A stretch of 64,000 nt of DNA from Cyanoderma ruficeps (lineage: Eukaryota > Chordata > Aves > Passeriformes > Timaliidae), in the NCBI GenBank assembly GCA_008694505.1, contig VZDJ01000100.1:688966-752965 (forward strand), in the 5' to 3' direction. Under the pieces are notes generated by a model, which ran no database searches, had not been told where the DNA came from, and worked only from the letters and a program-made list of their open reading frames with translations. This document shows, piece after piece, positions 49,501 to 60,494 of this stretch. Position 1 is the first letter of the stretch. Each line of letters starts with the position of its first letter. A program made the position numbers and the translations under genes.

Positions 49501-51670
49501 ATACAGTAAATAAGTTCTTCAAAGAAACAGGAAGGCTTTTCCATTAAGTATGCTAGTATTTCAGCAGAAACTTTCTTTTTTTTTTTTTTTTTCTGTTATG
49601 TATGATGCCAGNTGCCAGGGAACATAACACTTATACTTCAGAACAGTTTTATTTTGTTATCATGTAGTTTTAATTGGTTATGACCAGATGTGTGGCTTAG
49701 TTTTGAATATTCAGGGTGTTGACTGACAGCCAGGAGTCCTCTGTAGTTTCCAGTGTTGAGAAGCTGGTATAAATAAATGACACAAGATAGTCTATAAAAT
49801 AATATTTTTATGTTTGAAATGCCTACATGCTGCTTGTCTAAATAGAGTGATGTACTAATGGGACTGTATCACTTTATACCAGTTCAATATTCATAGAGTG
49901 ATTAAAAGAAGTGAATTAAGCATTCATTTACATTTTAAAATTAGTTTTCCTGGTTGTATTTGATCAAAACTAGGTTCTTTAACATTTCCTGTAATGAACA
50001 TTCATTGCTGAATGCCAGGGTTAGAATTTCTGTTGTATTTGGCTTCTGTAAGTATTAATATATAGTATTAAATATATTATCAGTAGTCAGCTCCACAGCA
50101 GAAATTTGATGTTATAAAAGTTTCATTGATTGAGTCAGGGATCAAAACTAGTTTTATTTGTGCTTTTAATTCTTTTGTGAGAAGAATATGACTGCCTAAA
50201 GTTCAGACTTTAAATAGGCAGCCATATGAAAATTAAATACTCTAAATGTTCCAATGAGGATTTTAGAAACAAAACCAAAACCCCAAGTATTTAGAGAAAT
50301 TGATGAATGGGAACTTTCTAAGAAAGGCAAGGCCGCACTCAGATAAATTGTTAAATGTTACCACATCTTAAAATATTGGTGACATGTCATTCTGTCACAG
50401 TGAATTCAGGGAAATAACATGTTTATGGGTTCACTTCATATCCTAATTCTTCCACCTTATTTCTCTAGTTTCTCATGCAATTAATTACTGGACATTATTG
50501 AGCTTTTGCTGCCTGGTAATTACTAATATTGGTCTCTAAATATATGGCACATACATGCAAGTGTTTAGGTGGACTATTACTTTATTTCCTGTATTAGCTA
50601 TGAAGGGGATTTTTTTTCTTTTTTTTTTTAACCTTTAAATTATCAGGAAGAAGGTAATTTATGATGTCTGATTTATGAAATAGCAAAATGGTGTTAATTC
50701 CTGTTTTCAGGAAAAGTGAATTTTAGTAAGACCCAAAGGAACATGAATATTGTGTAGCATACTTTAAAAAACCCCAAAACCTTTAAAAATGCACTTTAAG
50801 CCCTCAAGTCTTCTAGGAAATTTTTAAAGTTCTAGAGATTGTAAGTAATTTCCCAGTTGATGGAATCAAAGAGTGTTTTTAGCAGTTCAACCCTGACGGT
50901 ATTGATTGAAATAATGATATTGAAAAATGTCATAGATGGCTCAGTCTAATCAAAGGCACATTTTAACCTACAGTATTGTCTGCAACATTGACCAGCGCTG
51001 GCTGCTTATGAAGAAGACAGAGGATCATGCACTGAAATATGGAGCTTGAGATCCAGGCAGGGATCAGTATGAGATATTTTCTCATCCAATGGAACGTCAT
51101 TCTCTATTTAATCCTTATTAAAATATGTGCATAGCTATCTCTTAAGCCTGGTGTACATTTATTTTCTTAAATCTGCAGTTGCTTTCATTGATGAGACAAT
51201 TTTATTTCCATCAGCATGAGAAGCATAGTAAAGGTGGCACTTTTATGCTTCAGGGCACAACTTTACTAAAACCAAACTGGCATCAAAGTAATTGTGTTTC
51301 AGTATTGTCAAAAGTCCTTCGCTTAATTTGAAGGCCCAACATAATTGTGCTCAATTTGTCTCTATTTCCCCATTGTGAGACTCTGCAGTGCCATGCTCAG
51401 TCATACTGCACAGTGCTGACATCATCTCTCATGGCATGGGCACCCACCAATCTCCATGAGCCAGCCTGTATCCAAGGTCATGTGAATTTGAGCTGCAGAA
51501 TATTCCTACCAATGCTTCCTGTTTGTTGAGGAAGGAGAACATTGAAACCATTAGAAAACTGGATAGCCTCTTCTAGTTCTCATGTTTCTTTTTGACTCTC
51601 ACCTTTTTTTAACTGATCATTTACAGATTTTCTGGCTAATAGCCATTCATTCTACTGTTGGGTGTTTATC
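43519..51670. other. Unique AT-rich non-coding DNA
   Basis: About 8 kb with no recognised gene or transposon. A GC-richer patch at about 44900-45230 opens frames of 84-101 codons on both strands but shows no domain; it may be an old repeat or decayed sequence. A T17 run at 49576-49592 is followed by an N at 49612, a likely sequencing problem after the homopolymer. Confidence 0.5.
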
Positions 51671-52077
51671 TGTTACATACAGGTGGAGATATTATAAAAG
51701 AAAGGCCTCATAAAATCAGACCTGCTCTGCTGAATTGCCAGCTAGCCTGCAGGTCCCCAGAAGAAGGAATCAAAGGAATGAAAATTCAGTTAACACAACA
51801 GACTATTCTGGTAACAGAACTGTTTGCACCTGCAACAACAAAAGATCTCTCCCATGAGAATCTATAAAGGAAAAATGTAAACACTCGAGTAAAAAAGAAA
51901 CTCTTAGCATGTACGCTCAAAACACTTTTTAACCAATGAATTAAGTGGCAAGAAAACTACTAGCCAATTAGAGTTTTACACAAAGTCAGTGAAAACTGTA
52001 TAAAAATGACTTACGCGAAAAAAGAATTGGCTTTCCTGCATGAAGAAACTGAGTCTCATCTGCTTATTAATGCAACA
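51671..52077 (+). mobile_element. Solo LTR of an ERVK-like retrovirus with perfect 6-bp target duplication
   Basis: The element starts TGTTACATACAGG and ends TTAATGCAACA, so TG...CA ends with a short inverted terminal match (TGTTRC against GYAACA). TTTATC flanks it exactly on both sides (51665-51670 and 52078-52083), the 6-bp duplication expected of a class II ERV. CCAAT boxes lie at 51932-51936 and about 51964-51968, and a TATA box (TATAAAAATG) at 51999-52008; the poly(A) signal is degenerate (AAAAAAG near 52018). The length is 407 bp. No viral genes adjoin. It resembles a common passerine LTR family as I recall it. Confidence 0.9.
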
Positions 52078-52364
52078 TTTATCTGTTGCTGTACTTCTTT
52101 TCATTAGTCATTTCTTTATAGGTATATACCTTCATACAGAATAAATCCACTTGTTCGGTTTTTGATATTTTGTTTTGGCATTGATCCTGCTGTGGAGATG
52201 CTGTCTATGAAGACATTCACTTACCTGCAGTTGCAGTGTCAAGAATCTTGTTCCTCAAATGGAAGTAGACTCTGAAATTGGCCATGTGAGGTAATGTGGA
52301 TCATGTCTTTTCACTGACCTGTAAAAGCCTTTTACCAGCAGACTATGCTGATCAAGAGGGCCAG
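52078..52364. other. Unique spacer between LTR and CR1
   Basis: Nothing is recognised. Confidence 0.5.
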
Positions 52365-52973
52365 TCAGCCTAGAAAGCCAATGGTATCCTGGACTTCATC
52401 CAAAGCAGCGCGGTCAACAGGGTAAGGGAGGGGATTCTGCCCCTTTGCTCTGCTCTGGTGAGACCCCACCTGGAACCCTGCATCCAGCTCTGGGGTCCCA
52501 GCACAGGAAAGGCACTGACCTGTTGGATAAAGCCCAGAGGAGGGACACGAAAGTGATCTGAGGGCTGGAGCACCACTGCTGTGAAGACAGGCTGAGAGAT
52601 CTGGGGATGTTCAGCAACCTGAAAGATGTACTGAAAGATGTTGCAATCTTTCTGTACATAAAGAGAACTTAAAAGGAAGAGGGAGAGGCACTTTAATAAG
52701 GCATACTGTGATAGGACAAGGGGGAAAGATTTTTTAAAATGAAAGAAGAGGTTTGGACAAGGTGTTACAAAGAAATTCTTTACTGTGAGGGTGGTGAGGC
52801 ACAGGAACAGTTTGCCCTGAGAAACTGCATTTCTCATACCTGAAAGTTCAAGGGCCGGGTTGGATTAGATCCTGAGAAACTTGAGCCTAGAGGGCGGCAT
52901 CTCATTGCCTATAGTAGAGAGGTTGGAGCTGGAAGGTCTTTCCCTTCCAAACCAGGCCATTCTCTGATTCTAA
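52365..52973 (+). mobile_element. CR1 LINE, 5'-truncated 3' end, plus orientation
   Basis: The sequence follows the avian CR1 3' region in the sense direction: AGAAAGCCAATGGTATCCTGG, the GTGAGACCCCACCTGGAACC block, CCAGAGGAGGGACACGA, GGCTGAGAGATCTGGGG, AAATTCTTTACTGTGAGGG and the terminal ATTCTCTGATTCTA repeats that mark the CR1 tail. Near 52612-52650 the consensus is disrupted by a small deletion or rearrangement with a partial GAAAGATGT duplication. Frames on the minus strand (52370-52837) are antisense CR1 and not genes. Confidence 0.92.
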
Positions 52974-54639
52974 GAGTGTCAAGCATAAGGCACAAATGTA
53001 AAAAATAGTTTATAAAAATGTCTAATTCTGAAACTGATTTAATAAATTGGGTAATTATTCCCTTGCTGCTGGAAAATTATCTCTGCACTATACTCTATTT
53101 TTATTTCCAGAGAGTATGATACCCTACAGATGCACACTTTCTTTGTCCTTGAAAGCAAAAGATAATTCCTTCCTTCTAAGTACACTTGTGCTGTTGAACC
53201 TTTGGATGCTCTTTGCCTGGCTGGTGGATAATGTTTAAAATGTATGCAGTGCCCAGAAGGATTCTTTGTAGCATACTTAATATAGAAAGACATGAGTTGA
53301 AAGAAAGGGCTGGGCTGCAAAGTTGGGAAGCAATCAAAGACCTGTAGTTTGTCATTCAGTCTTTTCTTTCTACCTGTTTCCATTGAGTTCTGTTTCCATA
53401 TAGAAAAAGAACCAGTTGTTTCCATGATCACTAAAAAGGTTGAACTATGAGAAATATGCTTCATGAAACTGAGCTTCATGAGAAATTGTACCCATCCCAC
53501 CCATATTCTCAGGCAGTTTTAAGAAGTTCATTGCTGTAAAGGAAGGAGGAAACCAGCTCAAAAATTTGTTCATCTTCTCCTTTCTCCTCCCTTCAAGTAG
53601 CAGTGTTTTATTACCTAGGTTTTGCAAAAATGTATGAGGAGCATATATTTCAGGTAACGTCTTCCATTTCAGGAAGGTTCAGGTGGGTGTAAAAGGAAAG
53701 ATTTAGACACAAAGGACCCATGTTAGTAACACTGCACAGGTGCTAACAGTGTGGTAGTGCATTCTGAGAAAAATCAAACAAATTTTAAAGTTAGTTTACA
53801 AAAAAAACCCCCAAATAGGTATGCAAGGTATATTCCTTTCAAATAATCTGGAAGAAATAATTCTAACACTACCTAATAAAGAAACAAATGTTCACTGTGG
53901 GAATTGAACAACATTTTTAGCAATATTTGAAAGCTGTCTCTCTTCCTCCAACATAGTTGAGAAATAAGTTATTTTTAATTTGCATTGTGTTCTAGGCTGG
54001 ATTTATAGCAACCTAAAGAACTTAATTTAGTTACAGATACATGAAAAGTCATTTCTTTTTTTACCTAGAATTAATTTTTGCAGAGCAGGTTTAGCTCAAA
54101 AAATATCCTCAAAAAATTTCCCAGCCAAGGCTACACCTCATTTTCTTGGACAGCAGCTATGTTGCTGAGATATCCTTTGATTAAGGTATCTATTATGTTT
54201 CTCATTCTCTGAAGTATCATCTCTGGAAGATGGGGCTCTTGAGTACTGCAATCAGCTTTGGGAATGCAGATTTATAGATGCTATCCTTGCTCTTATTCTC
54301 AGGAGTCTAAGCCCCAGAATATAACACCAGAGTGCTTATGTTGAGGAACCATGTCTTGGTAGGGATCCATGTGTGTACTTTGTTACTTTCCTGCATCCCA
54401 GGAGAGAACCTACAGTACAACTCTCTGATTTTTCAAATCTAGCTGCTTCTAACATGGTATAACCCTACAAACTCATTAATGTATTTTTCTTGCTGGTGCT
54501 TTCTAGACCAGTAATGTTTTTCAGAACAACAAGCACATTTTTTTTGCTATTCAGGAAAGGCATTTGATAGAATTTGCAGTCCTTCTGGAACAGCTTGCTC
54601 TGGTGTGTATTCCCCATGGTGTCACAAGTCCTGTCAGCA
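52974..54639. other. Unique AT-rich non-coding DNA
   Basis: The 153-codon minus-strand frame at 53039-53500 is the second longest in the window, but it has no domain, no plausible promoter and a random-looking composition. I treat it as chance. Confidence 0.5.
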
Positions 54640-55080
54640 AACCTGCTGCATTTTGGGTTCTTCCTTCCATGGATCCACATGGATCCCTGTGGACCTCCCT
54701 GGGCTGCAGGGGCACAGCTGCCTCACCAGGGTCTGCACCACGGGCTGCAGGGGAGTCTCTGTGCTTGGAGCACCCCTGCCCCTGCTCCTGACCTTGGTGC
54801 TGCCAGGGCTGTTTTTTGCACGTATTCTTACTTCTCTCTTCTCTGGCTGCAATTGCAGTAAGCAAAAGTGATGTAACCTTTCCCCCACCTTAACTCTGTT
54901 ATTCCAGAGGTGCTCCCAATGTTCCTGGTGGGCTCAGACTTGGATAGTGCCCGGCCCATCTTGGAGCTGGCTGGTACTATTGGCTCTATTGGACATAAGG
55001 GAAGTTTTTTGCAGCTTCTCACACAAACTGCCCCTGTAGCCCCACCTGCTATTGAACTCTTACAAAACCCAACATGAGGC
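54640..55080 (+). repeat. GC-richer probable interspersed repeat, family not named
   Basis: This block differs in base composition from its surroundings and reads like a dispersed avian repeat that I remember from other songbird sequence (GGGCTGCAGGGG twice, then a CTGGCTGCAATTGCAG segment and a TTGGAGCTGGCTGG segment). Frames of 75-104 codons on five tracks follow from its GC content. I cannot assign it to an LTR or LINE family, cannot define its ends and see no target duplication; its orientation is arbitrary. Confidence 0.45.
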
Positions 55081-58000
55081 TTCAGCAAGTGTAAACCAGT
55101 GTGGCTCAAGCTTGATTTATATCAGCAGCAATACTCAGGCCTTCAGTGCTACACTGGAAAAGAAAAATGGAGACTATTATTCATATAGTAGAAGAGATGT
55201 CAAAATTCAGACCCCACAAATCCTCTAATGATCACTTTTCAGCTAGTACAACACAAGAGAAAAGTGCAAAGTAATTGAACTATCACTCTCTGCCTTTAAA
55301 CTGAAAGATTGTTATTGTGTTACATAGTGGGGGGACAATCCCTTCCCCAAATAATATTGAATCTTTTAGGCCCATTATGCCCTTCCAGTTCAATGACATT
55401 TAATTCCTATTGCCATTTAACTGCTTTTAAAATTGCCAGTCAAATTAACACATTGCCCTGAACTGCTGCCTTGGGATTTATGTTGGTTAAATCCCTCAAA
55501 TGTCATGCCATTTTTGTTTTCAAGTTCAAACACAGGCTTTAAAAAACCTTTGGAGTACAACCCATCTCATCTGTCTCCTACTCTTGCAGTTCTGTTTTGC
55601 TGAGACATAAAGTCACTAGCTGAGAGTTTTGCCGTAGTTATGTATGGAATGTACAGTGTCTGAGGAAGCAAGGAAACTGGAGCAAGTGTTTGATCCAACT
55701 GTTGGGAAACAGAACAGCAATGCTTGGTCGTATATTTTTGTTTAATTTAGGCAACAATTAAAATATTATTCATGACTAAGACCTTTTATTAGACACTCAG
55801 TTAATCTCGAGACTGAACTCCTGACGCACTTTCTCTTAGATGATTATTCAATTGAGAGTAATTGCAGGAGAGACAATGAAGAGGTGGATGTTTCAGAATG
55901 CTTTTCTGACACTGCTATGGCCACTGCTGCTATATAAAACAAAAATTGGAAAAACCCTGTGTCCCAAACTTTGTGAAAGTACTTTGAAAACTTGGGGTAT
56001 GAAAATAATTTTGGATTGAAATTTCATAGACTTGTTCCCACCCATTCCACGGGAGTATGTTCTTAGACTTATTTTGAGTTGAATCTTTATTTAATATTTT
56101 CTTTTAAATACCATGTGACATTAAAAATAATTTGTGGCAAATTTACAGTTGGCCAGTTTGAATCCTGAAAATTGTGGAAGTCATCAAACACCGTAAAACA
56201 CAACTTTGTTATAGACCTAATGATGAAGGCTTAAAGAGATGTCAGATATATTTTGAATTAAGTTTTCACAGCCATCTTTGAGCAAAGAAAGACCTCAGGA
56301 AGTTGACAGACACTTGGTTTAGGGAACCTGGACGATTTCAGAACTATAAGGATTCTACTTTTAGCACAAAATCAATATTAATTGTCTATTCTATTTCAAA
56401 TTAATAATTTCTGTTATTCATTCTTGTAATTACATTTATATAAATATTACTATTATCAGAGATATTTCTTTTAATATATTTTTTAAACAAGAAGATTAAA
56501 GACAAGAAGAAATCAAGCAAAGCTGAAGAATGCCCCCATCTTCAACTTTTAACTTCATCTTATATTCAGTGTTTGAAATTTATGCAATATTCCCACCAAC
56601 TGCCTGCAACACAAGTTCTGGTCAGGCATATGGGTTTATGTCTTTTTTTTTCCCTTTATGTACTACTACAGCTGCTTTGTCAATAAAATGCTGAGATGGC
56701 CACCTTTTTTTTTTTTTTCGTAATTTTATAAGACAATGCAGATGAGATTCAAATAAAAGCTTATACATTACTTAGACTTTGTTGTGCTTTCTCTTCAAAA
56801 ATATGTCTGCACTTTTCAGACTTTGCATTGACATTTTAGTGGGTTCGGCTCAGATTACTTCAAAAGTAAAAAGGATTAGTGTGAAGCTTAGTGCAGGGCT
56901 TTTTGGACGAGACCTTTAAAAAGTATCATCACTGCTCTGCCAGATGAGTGAAGTTCTTTTCAAACTCTTTAATCATTATATGTTCATGGCTCTAGAATAA
57001 CATTCAGAGTCCCAAGCAGAAAAATTAATCATCTTGGGTGTGCCCTTCAAGTTATTTTCTGTTTTAAACTATGTATATAGGTTACTTTTAAAGCTCTGTG
57101 ACATACCATCTACACTGGAGTTGAGGGTTGAGGGGAAAACATAGATTTCTGCTTAAATAAAGGTATGATCCCTATACTTCTCCCCCGTTTAAATTTCAGG
57201 ATGCACATTCTTGCATGAAGTGCTTCCTACATGCCACAGATAGCTGCAAAAAACCAAGACCAAATCTGAAAAAGCATTTCCTGTGGTTGTCTCTTCCCTT
57301 GGTCTGTTGTCAGGTGTGATATAGTATTTTAATATAGAAAGGGTTATGGTGTGTTGCTTCTGGACACTTCAGCAATTTCCTTCTGGGCTATTTCCAAGTT
57401 TTTATCTCCTTTTATTTATACTTTGTATTCTTATTAATGTCTACTTAATCAAAGGTTGATGTCACTACTTCTGCTCCATTTATTTCGTATTATTGGATAA
57501 ACACACAGGTTTCCACAAGAATTAATTTAATAAAATTTCCTCACTTTCTTTGTGCACCCTGTAGTGACTTCGTGGTTTGGTTGGGCTTTTCCTCTTTTCT
57601 GTCACAGAGGAAACTGTTCCTACTCTTTACACTTGGAAAATAAACAATCATCAAATAATATTTCTGCCACCCTTTAAAGAATATTTTTAAAACCTTCTAT
57701 TTTGGAAGTCAGACATGTGGTGTCTGGGGAGAACTGGTATTTCTGAATGAATTAATCTTGTTGTAAAATTCATGCTGACCTCAGAGGAATTGCTAAGGTT
57801 TGGTAGAGATTGCAGGATTATTCCCAATGCACTTTCTCTCCTCTGCACTTTTTGCCTGGCAGTACAGCAGTCATACAATAGAGGAAGGTTGGATGTTTCC
57901 CTACTAATTTGTCTATAAAAACAGTATTACAACAAATGCAGAACACCTGTAAATTTATAATCTTGCTTGTGGCCCACAAAATATTCAATAGTGGGAAGAA

Positions 58001-59870
58001 AAATTACTGTGAGTGATAGTGATTAAAATTGGTATCACTGCCTTACTCTGCAAGCTTTGCTGGTGTTTAAGCTTCCAACTTCCTTGAGCTAGACAAAGAA
58101 AATACATGATGAGATAGTTTGATATTTAGCGAAATATCTGCTTGGAATTAACTGACCTTTCCTATAAACCAGAATTTAAGTTGCCAGCTGGGCAACTTTG
58201 TCATATGCAGGGAGCAAGAAAATGAGTTTATGAGCTGTCTGAAGAAAATCATTCCACATATATTTTTCTCACCCCAATGTTCTACCTCTTCTACTACAGT
58301 AGTGCAATAGATACTAAGGAGGATTGAACCACAAAAGGTGTTTGAACTCTATTATGTCTCCATCTCTTCTCAGAGAGTATGACAATTATGGACAAGTTCT
58401 TATTAATGACTGTTTATTTCTGAAAGAAGCTGCTCCTTGGCTGGCATAAAGGTGAAATCATGAACTCAATAGCATACTCGACAGTATTATGCCATGTTTT
58501 TACCTACATTGGTAGACCAGCACAAGTGCTTGAAAATTGTTTTAACAGTTTATATTGATAAAATATTAGCAGGTAAATCTGTCTGATTCAAAACATTTCC
58601 CATGAAGGTTGATTCAACTTAGAACTGTTTAACAGCTGATTTGTTGAGCTGGTATATGTAACAATGATTCTTCTTTTATGTGTCATAAAAAATCAACTAT
58701 TTTTACTGGAAATGTTCCTGTGCAAAACTGAGATAAGTGACAACAGAATCAGTTTCAAGTTACAGAAATAGTGCTTTTTGTGTGAGACTGACAACATCCA
58801 GGCTTGAAGCGTGGAAGTCCCAATAAGTGCTATCACACCGTCACATGTGAAAACTTCACATTTAGCTGAGGGGGAACTTAATCTTTCAGCTGCACATTAC
58901 ATTTCTCTGGAACTGCTCCTATAAGGAGCTCTACATGATGCAGTTTTAATGAATATTTCACAAACAGTGCCCATATGCAGAAGAGATTTATTTTTTCTGC
59001 AGGCTCAGCGAAGTCTGAGTTGGTTAGATCTATGCAAAACACAAAATGAAATGTTATGTTGAGAAAATGTGCTATATTTTCCACTAACTACATTCATTTA
59101 GGAAGCAGTGGGTCTTTTCTAATCTCAACGGGGTTACTCATGTTCTGCACATTGTCTGTACTTACTCAGGCAACAGTTTCAATCTGGGCTTCACTTCAAA
59201 GAAATGAAAAACTGCACATTCTACCCTGTTTTACCAGGGATAATGAGTGCAGGAAAAGCTCCTTCTTGAGCTTTGTGAGGGAAAGAGTAGTGTTGTTCAA
59301 TAAACTGGTGAGTAAAAGCCAGCATGATGGAGTTTTATCTTGATACCAATGAACTTATATTTGCATCTGCATGCAGCAATTAGGAATTATCATCATGTCT
59401 ATGGAAGATTTTAAGCGTCCCTGGCCATCTCAGACTCCCGCCCACAGAATCGCCATCATATTTTGCTATGATGTGCATAGGTCCCAGCTCTGATTCTTCT
59501 GGAGATGAGCCATTTCTTGCTGCTAGAAGGTCTGTTGTTTTTCTCCAGCTTCCCATGGCACTCTCTCAGCATAGCCAGATGTCCCCAGGTACTCAGTATA
59601 TCTGTCCTTTGTAATATGGCTGAGTACAGCATGACAGAGAGCTGAATGCCACATGTTCCCCCAGAATCAGAGTGTATCTAGGTCCTTTTCTGTGGCTGGC
59701 TGGGAACATGGAGCCCTTGGTCTGAGTCACATTGTTGTCTGAATTACTTGAATTAGGCTGGTTCCTGTAAGGGTTACCATACATTCTGCAAATGTCTGAC
59801 CAAGTTTATTGTGTGTATATTGGGGTAGAATTCATGACATCAGCTTTTCTATTTTGGTTCTAAGTACTGG
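55081..59870. other. Unique AT-rich non-coding DNA
   Basis: No gene or transposon is recognised. T runs lie near 56642-56650 and 56706-56718. Short frames at 57687-59343 are isolated. Confidence 0.5.
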
Positions 59871-60494
59871 TGTGGTGGTGCAGTGCTTCTCCCGGGGCTT
59901 TTGCCCGCTCTTTCAGGCTAGCTCTAGCACCGGCGTCACAAAAAAGCACAGTCCTGTATTCTGGAATGCAGTTCTGATCCTGTGGGTCCTTGTCTCAGCA
60001 GCAGTGTGAACAATGCGAGAAATAAAGTGATGGAATTCCGGTGGGGGACTTCAACTGGGTTTTATTATATCCACACAACTTCCTTCCACCCAGGAGTCAG
60101 CCCGCCAAAGCCCACTGAACTCCCGGGGTTTCACCTTAAATATTGGGGTGGGGGAGTGGGGAAGTTACAGCTTGGAACCAATCCAGAATGGGAAGGGAGT
60201 GATCCCGAACCCAACTGACAACCCCTAGAACCAATCAAGGAACAAAGGGGAAAGGGGAACCCAGACCCCACCAATCATTCAAAGTCCTCACCAGAATTTT
60301 CTAGACATCAGGGTGAGGCCTCAAAGTGACAGACAGGACCCGGGAGTCCCATAAATGATGATTGATTAATAACGATTACTGGGGTAAAGCATAATGGGGT
60401 AAAACATGGGGTACATGGGAAAAACCATTATAAAACAGTATAAAACAAACAAATGCGTATAGAAAACTGGTAAAACCCCAAAAGCACCACTACA
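59871..60494 (-). mobile_element. Solo LTR of an ERVK-like retrovirus, minus orientation
   Basis: On the minus strand the element starts TGTAGTGGTGCTTTTGG and ends GCACCACCACA, so the outer ten bases form an imperfect inverted repeat. A TATA-like ATATTTAAGG lies at 60134-60143 and AATAAA at 60061-60066, giving a normal U3-R-U5 order over 624 bp. The flanks TACTGG (59865-59870) and AACTGG (60495-60500) match at 5 of 6 positions, fitting a 6-bp class II target duplication. It shares the start and the 15-mer TCTAGAAAATTCTGG (minus strand, 60291-60305) with the LTR at 11772-12326, indicating related families. No gag, pol or env adjoins. Confidence 0.82.

Noticed and set aside
52370..52837. The longest open frame in the window, 155 codons on the minus strand
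   Set aside because: It lies antisense within a CR1 3' fragment that is recognised independently, so it is not a gene.
53039..53500. 153-codon minus-strand frame
   Set aside because: No recognisable domain, promoter, or exon signals; frames of this length are expected by chance in 64 kb read six ways.
54551..54888. Five overlapping frames of 75-104 codons
   Set aside because: Explained by the GC content of a probable interspersed repeat.
11772..60494. A provirus with internal genes between any pair of LTRs
   Set aside because: The LTRs differ in family, orientation or truncation, and no gag, pol or env-like coding sequence lies between them.
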